Shown: positions 15,836 to 23,776 of the stretch, piece by piece
Position numbering within the stretch: the first letter of the stretch is position 1
How the letters are laid out: each line of letters begins with the position of its first letter
From: CAZYME01 sp964648115
GTDB taxonomy: Bacteria > Pseudomonadota > Gammaproteobacteria > Legionellales > Legionellaceae
Reading direction: 5' to 3'
Assembly (NCBI GenBank): GCA_964648115.1
Contig: CAZYME010000008.1
Span: forward strand, 12,009 to 76,008
Length of the DNA: 64,000 nt
Notes under the pieces: generated by a model
What the model was told of the DNA's origin: nothing
The model's database searches: none
Seen by the model: the letters and a program-made list of their open reading frames with translations, nothing else
Position numbers and translations under genes: made by a program

Positions 15836-17173
15836 ATGCCAAAACCTAACTTTACGATTCCTGAATCAAGTGATGAAAAAATCAGGCTTATTCTCATGCT
15901 TGGTGGAACTATTGATGAAAAAACAGCAATTACTAAAAACATGAGAGTTAGAATTGATTCTGATGTATTAAAAGCCCCTGTTCGCGCCAAACTAGGTATT
16001 GATCGCAAACTAGTCACATTGAGTGAGAGCACCGAAGAGCAATGTGCTTATCTTCAATCTCAAGGTGATATTACGATAGAGACCACGGATAGCCCAAAGA
16101 AATTTCTTCTGACGTTTCCACAAGATCGTTTGGAGCTTGTCATAAAAGTTGTCTCCCAATGGTCAACCATTGCTATAGAGGTAGATATCACCAAAAACCC
16201 CAATTATTGCTATGCAAAAGAAGTCATTGACGCGGTGAATCAGCGTTTTCCCATGGGCGCTATTAATCGAGTAGATCGAGTAAAAGAATTATCTCTTTCA
16301 CGCACTCAACTTCAACTATATTTGGAAAATTTAAAGCAGTTTGGTGGAGAAGTAGACGGCAAGCGTCGAATTTCGACGATGGCGGATTTATCAGAAAAAA
16401 TACGCTATGGTAATTGCGGTATGCTCTCCGATTATGGGATTGGGTTTCTTAAGGGTAAATACCGTCATCTTTCTGTAGATGCCGTTTATTTGAATGATCA
16501 TCGTTTATTAATCATAGGTCTTCAGCCTGGCTTTGAACCTCGTGAAATAAAATCATGGGGAAAAGAGGCTTTATTGGTGGATAATTTTGCCAATAAAATT
16601 TATCTTGCTCATGATTTTCTTGCAATAAAGGATAAGGAGCCCAATATCCCATTTTATCAACTTTTGCTGAATCATGATGTAGTTATCGACATTCAAATAG
16701 CCCCTGCTCATTACCTCGCAGGCAAACCTATAATCTATAAAAATGCTGCGAATGAGGCCGTTAACAATGATGTTCAAAAATGGGTACAAGAAGACACAAC
16801 GCGTTTAAAAAATCGGGATAAGCCTTCACCAAGCATAGCTTCGTCTTTACCAGCAGCACTACACGCACCTATGACAAGCTCTGATAGGGAAACCATCAAA
16901 AATTTCTTAGAAAAGCACTCTGGGCTTCAAGGGTGGGGGGTTAATGTAAAAACCTGTAATGCCTGGCTTGAAATCAAATCACTAAACATGGCCTTAAAAA
17001 TTGTAGAGCTGCTAGAAGCTACAGGCGCAATAAACGCATGTGTTAAAACTAAATCCAGTGATAAAACCCCTGTAGTGATGTGTAACAATATCGATGCTAG
17101 GAAACTCAGGGTGTATGAACAAATTGCTAATTCGATAAATATTGATGATGAGCTCTATAGTATGAAGCTTTAA
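15836..17173 (+). CDS. Orphan protein of unknown function, 445 residues
   Basis: No family recognised. It is soluble, with no signal or membrane segment and mixed alpha/beta composition. The middle (DAVNQRFPMGAINRVDRVKELSLSRTQLQLYLENLKQFGG) is helical. A loosely conserved C-terminal domain begins after a Ser/Pro/Ala linker near residue 335 (KPSPSIASSLPAALHAP). ATG at 15836 is preferred; a GTG at 15827 would add three residues. It stands alone between two repeat clusters with its own good promoter. A host-interaction role is possible but unsupported. Confidence 0.6.
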   Translation: MPKPNFTIPESSDEKIRLILMLGGTIDEKTAITKNMRVRIDSDVLKAPVRAKLGIDRKLVTLSESTEEQCAYLQSQGDITIETTDSPKKFLLTFPQDRLELVIKVVSQWSTIAIEVDITKNPNYCYAKEVIDAVNQRFPMGAINRVDRVKELSLSRTQLQLYLENLKQFGGEVDGKRRISTMADLSEKIRYGNCGMLSDYGIGFLKGKYRHLSVDAVYLNDHRLLIIGLQPGFEPREIKSWGKEALLVDNFANKIYLAHDFLAIKDKEPNIPFYQLLLNHDVVIDIQIAPAHYLAGKPIIYKNAANEAVNNDVQKWVQEDTTRLKNRDKPSPSIASSLPAALHAPMTSSDRETIKNFLEKHSGLQGWGVNVKTCNAWLEIKSLNMALKIVELLEATGAINACVKTKSSDKTPVVMCNNIDARKLRVYEQIANSINIDDELYSMKL

Positions 17174-17276
17174 CCGGCTCCGACATAACTCACATTTTAA
17201 TTCACTATATTTAAGCAGGAATCGCTGGTGCCTTATCAGCAATTCCCGCTCAAAAACTGAGGCTGGTAGTGGCGTT

Positions 17277-17395
17277 CCTTCTCCCGATATCGGGAGAAGG
17301 TGCCCGACAGGGCGGATGAGAGCAGATCAAAACATTACAATTTAATCTAGCCTCACCAGCCCTGTCAGGCACCCTCTCCCATCAATGGTAGAGGG
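17277..17395. repeat. CCTTCTCCC..GAGGG palindromic repeat, full copy
   Basis: Complementary arms around GGTGCCCGACAGGGCGGATGAG and CCAGCCCTGTCAGGCACC form a long imperfect hairpin between the orphan gene and punA. The rest of 17174-17511 shows no gene. Confidence 0.85.
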
Positions 17396-17511
17396 CGATC
17401 CAGCTGATCATTGGTTTTACGGCGGGAATTGCTGTTGCCTTATCTTAGTTGTGGCAAAATGAGGTAGAAAAAGAGTATCATGCACTTCCAAAATTTCTAT
17501 TGGATAGACCT

Positions 17512-18333
17512 ATGACAAACACACCAGCGCATATTGCAGCCGCGATCATTAAAGAACGCTTGCCCTCCTTCCAACCTACTATTGGGATCGTACTTGGATC
17601 TGGGCTTGGCAGCTTTGCTGAGCAGCTAGATGATGCGGTTTCAATTAGCTATGAAGAGTTGCCTGGGTTTCCTAAAGTAACCGTGCATGGTCATGGGGGA
17701 AATATTGTTTTGGGTCATTTATCTGGCGTTGGTGTGGTTTGCTTGCAAGGCCGTGCACACAGTTATGAAGGGTCTAATCACGATATAGTAAAAACCTATG
17801 TGCGTACTTTACGATTACTGGGTTGTAAATATTTTTTAGCAACCAATGCTTCAGGCTCCTTGAGGGAAGATGTTGGTCCTGGGGAACTTATGTTGATCAC
17901 GGATCATATCAACATGCAACCCGGTAACCCTTTAGTTGGCCCCAATGATGATGAGTTTGGCCCCCGCTTCCTGCCCTTGGACAATGCTTATGACAAAGGG
18001 ATGCGCGAGCGTTTGTTAAAGATTGCTTATAACGAAGATATAGGGCTTAACCAAGGTGTTTACCTTTCGGTTCTAGGACCCAATTATGAAACAGCCGCAG
18101 AGATTCGGGCTTTTCGTATTATGGGGGCTGATGCTGTTGGGATGTCGACGGTTCCTGAAGTGTTGATAGCCAATCACTGTGGAATGAAAGTTGCGGTTAT
18201 TGCTACGATCACAAACTATGCTACAGGCCTTGCACAGACTAGCCATAGTCATGATGCAGTCGTTGCCATGGCATCAAAAGCTGCTGAAAAATTAAATCGA
18301 TTGGTCAAACAGTTTGTTGCGGGATTAGCGTGA
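17512..18333 (+). CDS. punA: Purine nucleoside phosphorylase (trimeric PNP-I type)
   Basis: Phosphorolysis of inosine, guanosine and their deoxy forms to base plus (deoxy)ribose-1-phosphate. Signatures: phosphate loop GSGLGSF, FPKVTVHGHGG, ATNASGSLREDVGPGELMLITDHIN, GPNYETAAEIRAFRIMGADAVGMSTVPE, and the Asn of ITNYATGL that favours 6-oxopurines. I start at MTNTPAHIAAA (17512). The frame opens at a TTG at 17449, but those 21 residues lie outside the family domain. deoC follows, so the sugar phosphate can enter glycolysis after a pentomutase step that is not in this window. Confidence 0.9.
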   Translation: MTNTPAHIAAAIIKERLPSFQPTIGIVLGSGLGSFAEQLDDAVSISYEELPGFPKVTVHGHGGNIVLGHLSGVGVVCLQGRAHSYEGSNHDIVKTYVRTLRLLGCKYFLATNASGSLREDVGPGELMLITDHINMQPGNPLVGPNDDEFGPRFLPLDNAYDKGMRERLLKIAYNEDIGLNQGVYLSVLGPNYETAAEIRAFRIMGADAVGMSTVPEVLIANHCGMKVAVIATITNYATGLAQTSHSHDAVVAMASKAAEKLNRLVKQFVAGLA

Positions 18334-18357
18334 TTATAAAGAGAATGCTAAAAGAAC

Positions 18358-18445
18358 TGTCATTCCCGCGAAGGCGGGAATCCATCTACAACAAGGCTCA
18401 GTGCTACAATCTAGATGGATCCCCGCCTTCGCGGGGAGGACACAG
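18358..18445. repeat. GAAGGCGGGAATCCATC inverted repeat supplying the deoC ribosome-binding site
   Basis: CATTCCCGCGAAGGCGGGAATCCATCT pairs with its imperfect complement ending GCGGGGAGGACAC. GGGAGGA (18434-18440) is nine bases before the deoC ATG. Related copies: inside 4474-4605, at 51308-51395, and half at 25019-25052. Confidence 0.85.
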
Positions 18446-18449
18446 ATAA

Positions 18450-19223
18450 ATGAAGATTCTCAATTTAAATGACAGGCTTGCCAAGACCCTAGGTGATATA
18501 AATGCTGCTACAATCTCACTTGCTGAGCAAGATGTCATTCCTCTGATTGATTTAACGTTGTTAAACGCGGATGCAACTTCTGATGAGATTCATCACCTTG
18601 CGAAAAAGTCTCATCAACATGAAGTTGCAGCAATTTGTGTTTTTCCAAAACATCTAGCTTATGTTTCACCTGAAATTTCTATAAAACGCGCTACGGTGGT
18701 GAATTTCCCTACCGGGGCGGAGCCTCAAGAACAAGTCTTACGTGCAATAGAGCAAATAGCGACTACAATGCAGGTCGATGAAATTGATTATGTTTTTCCT
18801 TATCAAGCGTATTTATCAGGGGATAAAATTGGAGCCTTAGCTGCTTGTCAGGAAGCATATCAACTGTGTAAACAACACAACCTACTTTTTAAAGTGATTC
18901 TTGAAACAGGCGCCCTACCCTCTAGCGATATTATTTATGAGATTAGTACTTCAGTTATCCAACGGGGGTGTGATTTTCTGAAAACATCCACGGGTAAAAC
19001 TGCTACGGGTGCGACTATTTCTGCTGTTTTTTCTATGTTGGCTGCGATTGTTGATAGTCAGATGGGTTGTGGTATTAAGGTTTCTGGTGGGGTCAAAACT
19101 ACAGAGCAAGCTTTTGATTACATGCGATTAGCTCAATATATGTTGGATCAGAAATTAGATAGTAGTTGCTTTCGAATAGGTGCGAGTAGCTTGCTTGATG
19201 AGTTGTTGAAGTTAGAGGTTTGA
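18450..19223 (+). CDS. deoC: Deoxyribose-phosphate aldolase
   Basis: Class I aldolase splitting 2-deoxyribose-5-phosphate into acetaldehyde and glyceraldehyde-3-phosphate. The Schiff-base lysine is K178 in DFLKTSTGKTATGA. Other conserved blocks are FPTGAEP, DEIDYVFPY, KVILETG, and the second lysine and phosphate-binding VSGGVKTTEQAFDY with the RIGASSL end. Its 257 residues match E. coli DeoC. The start follows the repeat described at 18358-18445, which provides the Shine-Dalgarno. Part of a salvage group with punA and cdd. Confidence 0.95.
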   Translation: MKILNLNDRLAKTLGDINAATISLAEQDVIPLIDLTLLNADATSDEIHHLAKKSHQHEVAAICVFPKHLAYVSPEISIKRATVVNFPTGAEPQEQVLRAIEQIATTMQVDEIDYVFPYQAYLSGDKIGALAACQEAYQLCKQHNLLFKVILETGALPSSDIIYEISTSVIQRGCDFLKTSTGKTATGATISAVFSMLAAIVDSQMGCGIKVSGGVKTTEQAFDYMRLAQYMLDQKLDSSCFRIGASSLLDELLKLEV

Positions 19224-19252
19224 AAATCGCCGAGGCAATACCCAATATATAT

Positions 19253-19356
19253 CCTTCGCCCCGCGAGGGGAGAAGGTGCCCGACAGGGCCGATGAGGGGT
19301 GATTAAATCTACCCTCACCTGCCCTGTCGGGCATCCTCTCCCATCAATGGGAGAGG
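19253..19356. repeat. CCTTCGCCC..GGGAGAGG palindromic repeat
   Basis: Full copy of the CCGACAGGGC(C/G)GATGAGGGG family between the convergent ends of deoC and the EF-hand gene; may serve as a bidirectional transcript end. Confidence 0.85.
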
Positions 19357-19365
19357 AAACTACAG

Positions 19366-19938
19366 TTATGCGTTACTTACGAGACTCAAGGGGGAAGAGG
19401 CAGCGCTAGCTTCTTGTTTTTTAGCTGCTTCAGCCGCGACAGTAGCTTCATTAATTACCTGGAACGTTTTAACCATTTGATCAAGGGTTTTAGAACATAC
19501 CCTTATTGTATCAACAGGGAGATTATGCTTGAGACAATAATCTTCAGCTTCTTTAAAGGCACCATGTATTTTAACTAAAAAATCATTGACCTCCTGGGTT
19601 GAAACACTACCATTCCCATCAGTATCCAAAATGCCTCTTAACTCACTTAAATTTTTAGGTAAGCGAGGGAAATTTTTAATTTTTGTTAAAACATCCTGTG
19701 CGAGAGCCAAACTGTCATTGAGTGTTCCGGCAAGATTAGTAAACTCCGAAACATCTACATGCCAGACCTTACCAACCGCTGTTGCGCATGAAAGAGCTAG
19801 CGTTAAAAAATTTTTCGTATAGTCGACAACCTTTTTACTCGCAACTTCAATCTCATCACGACTTATTTTACCATCACCATTAGTATCCAAGTTCCTTGTA
19901 CAACAGCCAAACAATGTTGGTAGAGGCATAATAAACAT
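19366..19938 (-). CDS. EF-hand calcium-binding protein
   Basis: 190 residues with two canonical EF-hand loops: LDTNGDGKISRDEI (near residue 17) and LDTDGNGSVSTQEV (near residue 107), each with the D-x-D/N-x-D/N-G-x-I/V-x-x-x-E ligand pattern. The rest is helical and ends in an Ala-rich tail (VAAEAAKKQEASAASS). No convincing signal peptide; an alternative start is the second Met at 19929. A good RBS (AAAGGATG) precedes. Calcium sensing is shown by the motif; the process it serves is unknown. It has its own promoter region (19939-20088), in which I see no other gene. Confidence 0.8.
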   Translation of the reverse strand: MFIMPLPTLFGCCTRNLDTNGDGKISRDEIEVASKKVVDYTKNFLTLALSCATAVGKVWHVDVSEFTNLAGTLNDSLALAQDVLTKIKNFPRLPKNLSELRGILDTDGNGSVSTQEVNDFLVKIHGAFKEAEDYCLKHNLPVDTIRVCSKTLDQMVKTFQVINEATVAAEAAKKQEASAASSPLSLVSNA

Positions 19939-20088
19939 CCTTTATATTTAAGTACGAAAACACAATGTAGCACTATTTATTTTAGATGTTAAGAGGAATT
20001 TATTTTAAACAGGGAGTTCACGTCAATGGATTGATTGATGTATTTTTTTTACAAAAAAAATCAATATATACAATGGATTACGTTTGCA

Positions 20089-20922
20089 CTATATCAAAGC
20101 AAACCACATCAATAAGCCGTACGCCACGTTACTAGTGAATGCGGTAAAATATGCTTTTGTATCAGATTTACGAATAAGCCATTGCTGATAAATCAATATG
20201 GGTAAAGCCACAAACCAACAAATATAAAATCCAATTGAATAGTGCTGCGAAAGCGCTATGAAAAGCCATACCGAGTGAAAAAATATTTGTAATAATAAAA
20301 TAATAAAGCTGTCATAACTCGCAAAAAGTACCGCTGTTGATTTAACACCGATGCGTAAGTCATCTTCTCTGTCTACCATGGCGTACATGGTGTCGTAAGA
20401 AACTATCCAGGCAAAATTTAACAAAAATAGCAGAATCATTGACGTATTTATCATGGTACCAGATGCAGCATATGCCATTGGAATCCCCATGGAAAATGCT
20501 AGTCCTAACACTAATTGCGGGGCTTCAAAAAATCGTTTACAAAATGGGTATAGTACCGTTATAAACAGTGCCGCTAAGGCGTAATAAAAACAGACTATAG
20601 GTAACTGTATAACGATAAGCAATGCCCCAAGAAGCAATACCATAAAAAGCCCTAATGCCTCTGGCAGACTCACCTCTCCAGTCGTTAATGGACGCATACG
20701 CGTCCGATCGACATGCTTATCTACATGGCGATCGGCAATGTCATTCACAACACAACCTGCCGCTCTCATAAAAATAGTGCCTAACGAAAAGTACAGAATT
20801 AATCTGAGGGGTGGAGTTCCCTGATTAGCTAACCATAATGCCCAAGCTGTAGGAAACCATAATAATAAAATGCCGATAGGTTTATGGAACCTCATTAAAC
20901 GAAGATAGGCCTGCCATTTCAA
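20089..20922 (-). CDS. ubiA: 4-hydroxybenzoate polyprenyltransferase UbiA
   Basis: Integral membrane prenyltransferase that attaches the polyprenyl tail to 4-hydroxybenzoate in ubiquinone synthesis. The first aspartate motif NDIADRHVDKHVDRTRMRPL and the second YDTMYAMVDREDDLRIGVKS are both intact. Several hydrophobic helices are present, and 277 residues is normal. Its start overlaps the ubiC stop by four bases (ATGA), so the two are translated together. Confidence 0.95.
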   Translation of the reverse strand: MKWQAYLRLMRFHKPIGILLLWFPTAWALWLANQGTPPLRLILYFSLGTIFMRAAGCVVNDIADRHVDKHVDRTRMRPLTTGEVSLPEALGLFMVLLLGALLIVIQLPIVCFYYALAALFITVLYPFCKRFFEAPQLVLGLAFSMGIPMAYAASGTMINTSMILLFLLNFAWIVSYDTMYAMVDREDDLRIGVKSTAVLFASYDSFIILLLQIFFHSVWLFIALSQHYSIGFYICWFVALPILIYQQWLIRKSDTKAYFTAFTSNVAYGLLMWFALI

Positions 20923-21500
20923 TTTAGGTACCTCATGATACCGGGTAACATAATTTCGAGGAGGCAGAAGGGATAGGTGTTATCCTCAGGAGTAGAGGGG
21001 GGAGTGGGAAGAGCTGCAGTTACAATAAATGTAGATATACGTACCCACAATGGTTTTGTCTTACTATGCATAATATCAGTTAACCAGTGATACTCTATGG
21101 TTTGCTCATCGATTGGATAGTGACTTAATGAAACGCGCTTTATCCTATCATCATTAAAAATTAATGCTCCTAACGATTCATTTTTTAAACGATCAAAAAT
21201 AGTTTTGCTAGCATCATAGGTGGTCTTGGGGATAATAGTACGGGCGTACCAGCAAGGCTTTTTTGAAGCCCACATTAATATTTCGCGATGCAAAACTGTT
21301 TCATCAATTATTTGTAAGACCTGTTTATCCCACCAATCAGGTAATTCCCAGCATTGGCCTAATACTTCTAAACGGGTTTTTCCGGCTTTTTCTTGAAGCC
21401 TTTCGGTTAGGGAGTTTTGATGGGTGAGCCACGGGAGTAATAATGCCGGCGCTTCGCACGGTAGCGGGAGCAATGTATTTATGAGTGGCTTAATTAGCAT
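20919..21500 (-). CDS. ubiC: Chorismate--pyruvate lyase UbiC
   Basis: Converts chorismate to 4-hydroxybenzoate and pyruvate, the first committed step of ubiquinone synthesis. The 193-residue product shows the family pattern LPWLTHQNSLTERLQEKAG near the N-terminus, VLHREILMWASKKPCWYARTIIP with the substrate-binding arginine, and a C-terminal FCLLEIMLPGIM. It is first in the ubiC-ubiA operon. Upstream is a repeat and then an assembly gap. Confidence 0.9.
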   Translation of the reverse strand: MLIKPLINTLLPLPCEAPALLLPWLTHQNSLTERLQEKAGKTRLEVLGQCWELPDWWDKQVLQIIDETVLHREILMWASKKPCWYARTIIPKTTYDASKTIFDRLKNESLGALIFNDDRIKRVSLSHYPIDEQTIEYHWLTDIMHSKTKPLWVRISTFIVTAALPTPPSTPEDNTYPFCLLEIMLPGIMRYLN

Positions 21501-21522
21501 GGTGTGATCTCTATTAAGTACA

Positions 21523-21604
21523 GTAGCCTAGATGAAGCGCAGCGTAATCCGAGATTTCTGTGCCTCAGATCCCGGATTACAGCTTTCGCCTCCATCCTGG
21601 CTAC
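21523..21604. repeat. GTAGCC(T/C)..GGCTAC palindromic repeat
   Basis: About 82 bases: GTAGCCTAGATGAAGCGCAG pairs with the complement ending CCTGGCTAC. Same family as 44475-44556 and 56099-56177. Confidence 0.85.
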
Positions 21605-21724
21605 AAATTATCATCGTAACAGGTCACGTGGTAGGCAAATTTATATAAAAACAACCGTCGTTGCGGGCGGTTGCGGAACAAACACACGCCCCAAAATTCA
21701 CAGGTTTTCATAGAGAACACGCGG

Positions 21725-21734
21725 NNNNNNNNNN
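21725..21734. other. Assembly gap (ten N) followed by low-complexity GC-rich sequence
   Basis: Ten undetermined bases. The next hundred (about 21751-21838) have runs of C and G, unlike anything else in this AT-rich window. They look like low-quality or misassembled sequence. No gene is supported in 21501-21864. Confidence 0.9.
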
Positions 21735-21864
21735 TATTAAATGTTAAAAAAACCCCCCGGGGGTTGCGTGGGTGCGCAACGAACCCCCCCCCGTTCAGGG
21801 CCCGGGGCGGGGTGCCCTACCCCCCCCCACGACGGTATTTACATGCTCCGTGACCTATTAATTA

Positions 21865-22395
21865 TCATCCTATTCTTACACGGCCTACTCTGTTTACAAT
21901 TAATTTTATTTGTTGTTGAGTGTTTTTAATTACAAAATATCCGTTGGTCATGCTTGATCTTAAATCTGTTGTGAATAATAAATAATCTTTTGATTGAAAG
22001 CCATGCCAGAATACATCTGTACCTGCTGATTTCCAATGCCATTCATAAAGTGGTTCTGTGTTGGGTGTGGATTGGTGTTTGGGGTTGTCTACAAAAAGTA
22101 GCATGCCTTTGGACCAATCGTTGGTATTGGATAAGGGCGCGAGAGTTAGGGGTTTTCCTTTGGCCAGTGCTTGCATTTTTGCGGTATGGATGGCGCTTTT
22201 GATTTCTGTGGATACAGTTTGTAGTTGGTTTTTTTTATATAGAGATGGTGCGTAGGATAGGCTTAGAAATGTGATGGTGCTTATTAGGGATAGGGTTAGT
22301 AGAAGCTCTAGTAAGGTAAAGCCTTTGGAGGGTTTTGTGTGGGGATCCCGCATTTCGCTTCCCTCCATACGGGCTACGGTACGGGTTATGTGCAT
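21865..22395 (-). CDS. Type IV pilin-like pseudopilin (GspH/FimT family)
   Basis: Class III prepilin leader K-G|FTLLELLLTLSLISTITFL: glycine at -1, F at +1 and E at +5, as required by prepilin peptidase. It is followed by the GspH/FimT-type domain (TEIKSAIHTAKMQALAKGKPLTLAP). The long frame starts at 22395. The more likely start, MRDPHTKPSKGFT at 22353, lies inside a palindromic repeat (22342-22377), so the leader's first codons are repeat-derived. No other pilin genes are adjacent. Its 3' end adjoins the poor-quality region. Confidence 0.8.
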   Translation of the reverse strand: MHITRTVARMEGSEMRDPHTKPSKGFTLLELLLTLSLISTITFLSLSYAPSLYKKNQLQTVSTEIKSAIHTAKMQALAKGKPLTLAPLSNTNDWSKGMLLFVDNPKHQSTPNTEPLYEWHWKSAGTDVFWHGFQSKDYLLFTTDLRSSMTNGYFVIKNTQQQIKLIVNRVGRVRIG

Positions 22396-23009
22396 TTGGA
22401 TTCCAACAGTTGTTTTATGAACAACAAATCTTGGTAAGCGTTTTTTTTGTCGGCAGGATTTCGTAGTAGATATGCTGGATGGTAGCTTACTAGTACTGGG
22501 GTTCCATTGTAATCGTGTATTTTTTGGCGCATTTTATTTAGTGGAGTTGTTGCTTTCAAAAGAAATTGCCCGGCAAAGTGGCCTGCTGCTAAAATTAATT
22601 TGGGCGCTACTAGTGCGATTTGTTGTGAAAGATGTTCGGAGCATTGTTGAATTTCCTCAGCATTGGGGTCGCGGTTATTGGGTGGTCTGCATTTTAGTAC
22701 ATTTGCGATGTAAACATCTTCATCTGACAATTCGATGCTGCTCAGCATTTTATTTAACAAGCCCCCTGCTTTACCTACAAAGGGTAAACCTTGTTGATCC
22801 TCATAAAAACCGGGCGCTTCGCCGACAATCATTAACCGTGCATCTGGGTTTCCCCGTGCAAAAACCGTTTGTGTACGTGTTTTATGCAATGGGCAAAGCA
22901 CGCAGTTGGATACGGTGAGTGCGAGATCATTTAGGTTTTTCTTATCAACCTTTGCTTTGCGGAGGACCCAGGGCTTGATTCCCATTTGCTGTAGATAATA
23001 TTGGCGCAT
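22386..23009 (-). CDS. Uracil-DNA glycosylase, family 4 (iron-sulphur)
   Basis: Removes uracil from DNA in base-excision repair. The [4Fe-4S] cysteines C36, C39 (CVLC), C107 (KCRPP) and C123 are all visible. Motif 1 is GEAPGFYEDQQGLPFVGKAG and motif 2 is YHPAYLLRNP. The 207-residue length fits the family. Often annotated as a phage-type DNA polymerase domain, but the family 4 UDG assignment is better. Lies four bases downstream of pyrF. Confidence 0.9.
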   Translation of the reverse strand: MRQYYLQQMGIKPWVLRKAKVDKKNLNDLALTVSNCVLCPLHKTRTQTVFARGNPDARLMIVGEAPGFYEDQQGLPFVGKAGGLLNKMLSSIELSDEDVYIANVLKCRPPNNRDPNAEEIQQCSEHLSQQIALVAPKLILAAGHFAGQFLLKATTPLNKMRQKIHDYNGTPVLVSYHPAYLLRNPADKKNAYQDLLFIKQLLESKCT

Positions 23010-23012
23010 AAG

Positions 23013-23705
23013 CTATTTCATTGACTGTAGCAAATCGTGAACTACTTTCGCGGGATTACTAGCTTGGGTTATTGGTCTACCTACTACCAGAAAATCACTG
23101 CCTGCTTTTATTGCTCGTTCTGGGGTCATGACGCGGACCTGATCATCGTGTTTATCAGATGTGAGACGAATACCTGGAGTAACCGTTAGAAAACGATCGC
23201 CGCAGGCCGCTTTAATTGCAGGAACTTCAAGCGCTGAACTCACCACCCCATCGAGCCCTGCTTCTTGAGCTAGCTTAGCTAAGACACACACGCGTTGTTC
23301 TAGTGGCTCATGTATACCTATTTCAATCAGATCTGCTGCACTCATGCTTGTTAGAACGGTTACAGCGATTAAAAGTGGGCGTGATGAACCATATGAGGTA
23401 AGTGCATTACGTGCAGCGTGCATCATGGGCACGCCACCTGAGGCATGTACATTTATCATCCATACACCAAGATCGGCTGCTGCTTTACATGCATGGGCTA
23501 CGGTGTTTGGAATGTCATGAAATTTTAAATCAAGAAAAACGTTGAATTTTTTTGAAACCAGGTCTTTGACAAAATCTGTGCCAAACAGGGTAAACATTTC
23601 GCTGCCAACTTTAAGCGCGCATAATGAGGGGTCTAGTTGATCAACTAGGGTTATGGCAGGTTTGTAGCTGTCGAAATCGAGGGCTATGATTAGTTTTTTT
23701 GACAT
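23013..23705 (-). CDS. pyrF: Orotidine-5'-phosphate decarboxylase
   Basis: Final step of UMP synthesis. The catalytic D-x-K-x-x-D array is LDLKFHDIPNT. Other signatures are IIALDF at the start and VVGRPIT at the phosphate-binding end. The frame is open to 23819, but MSKKLIIALDF at 23705 with AGGAAA upstream is the proper start. The extra 38 codons overlap lapB and include an inverted repeat (about 23732-23760). The lapA-lapB-pyrF order matches other gammaproteobacteria. Confidence 0.95.
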   Translation of the reverse strand: MSKKLIIALDFDSYKPAITLVDQLDPSLCALKVGSEMFTLFGTDFVKDLVSKKFNVFLDLKFHDIPNTVAHACKAAADLGVWMINVHASGGVPMMHAARNALTSYGSSRPLLIAVTVLTSMSAADLIEIGIHEPLEQRVCVLAKLAQEAGLDGVVSSALEVPAIKAACGDRFLTVTPGIRLTSDKHDDQVRVMTPERAIKAGSDFLVVGRPITQASNPAKVVHDLLQSMK

Positions 23706-23776
23706 GCAATTTCCTGGGTGTATACAGATGTAGGCTGGCGCCGTTAGGCGCAACCTACTTTTAATAAAACCTATTT

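Noticed and set aside
17449..17511. TTG-started extension of punA
   Set aside because: Lies outside the conserved PNP domain; MTNTPAHIAAA is the better start.
21671..21929. Short plus-strand frames across the N gap
   Set aside because: They use undetermined bases and low-quality GC-rich sequence.
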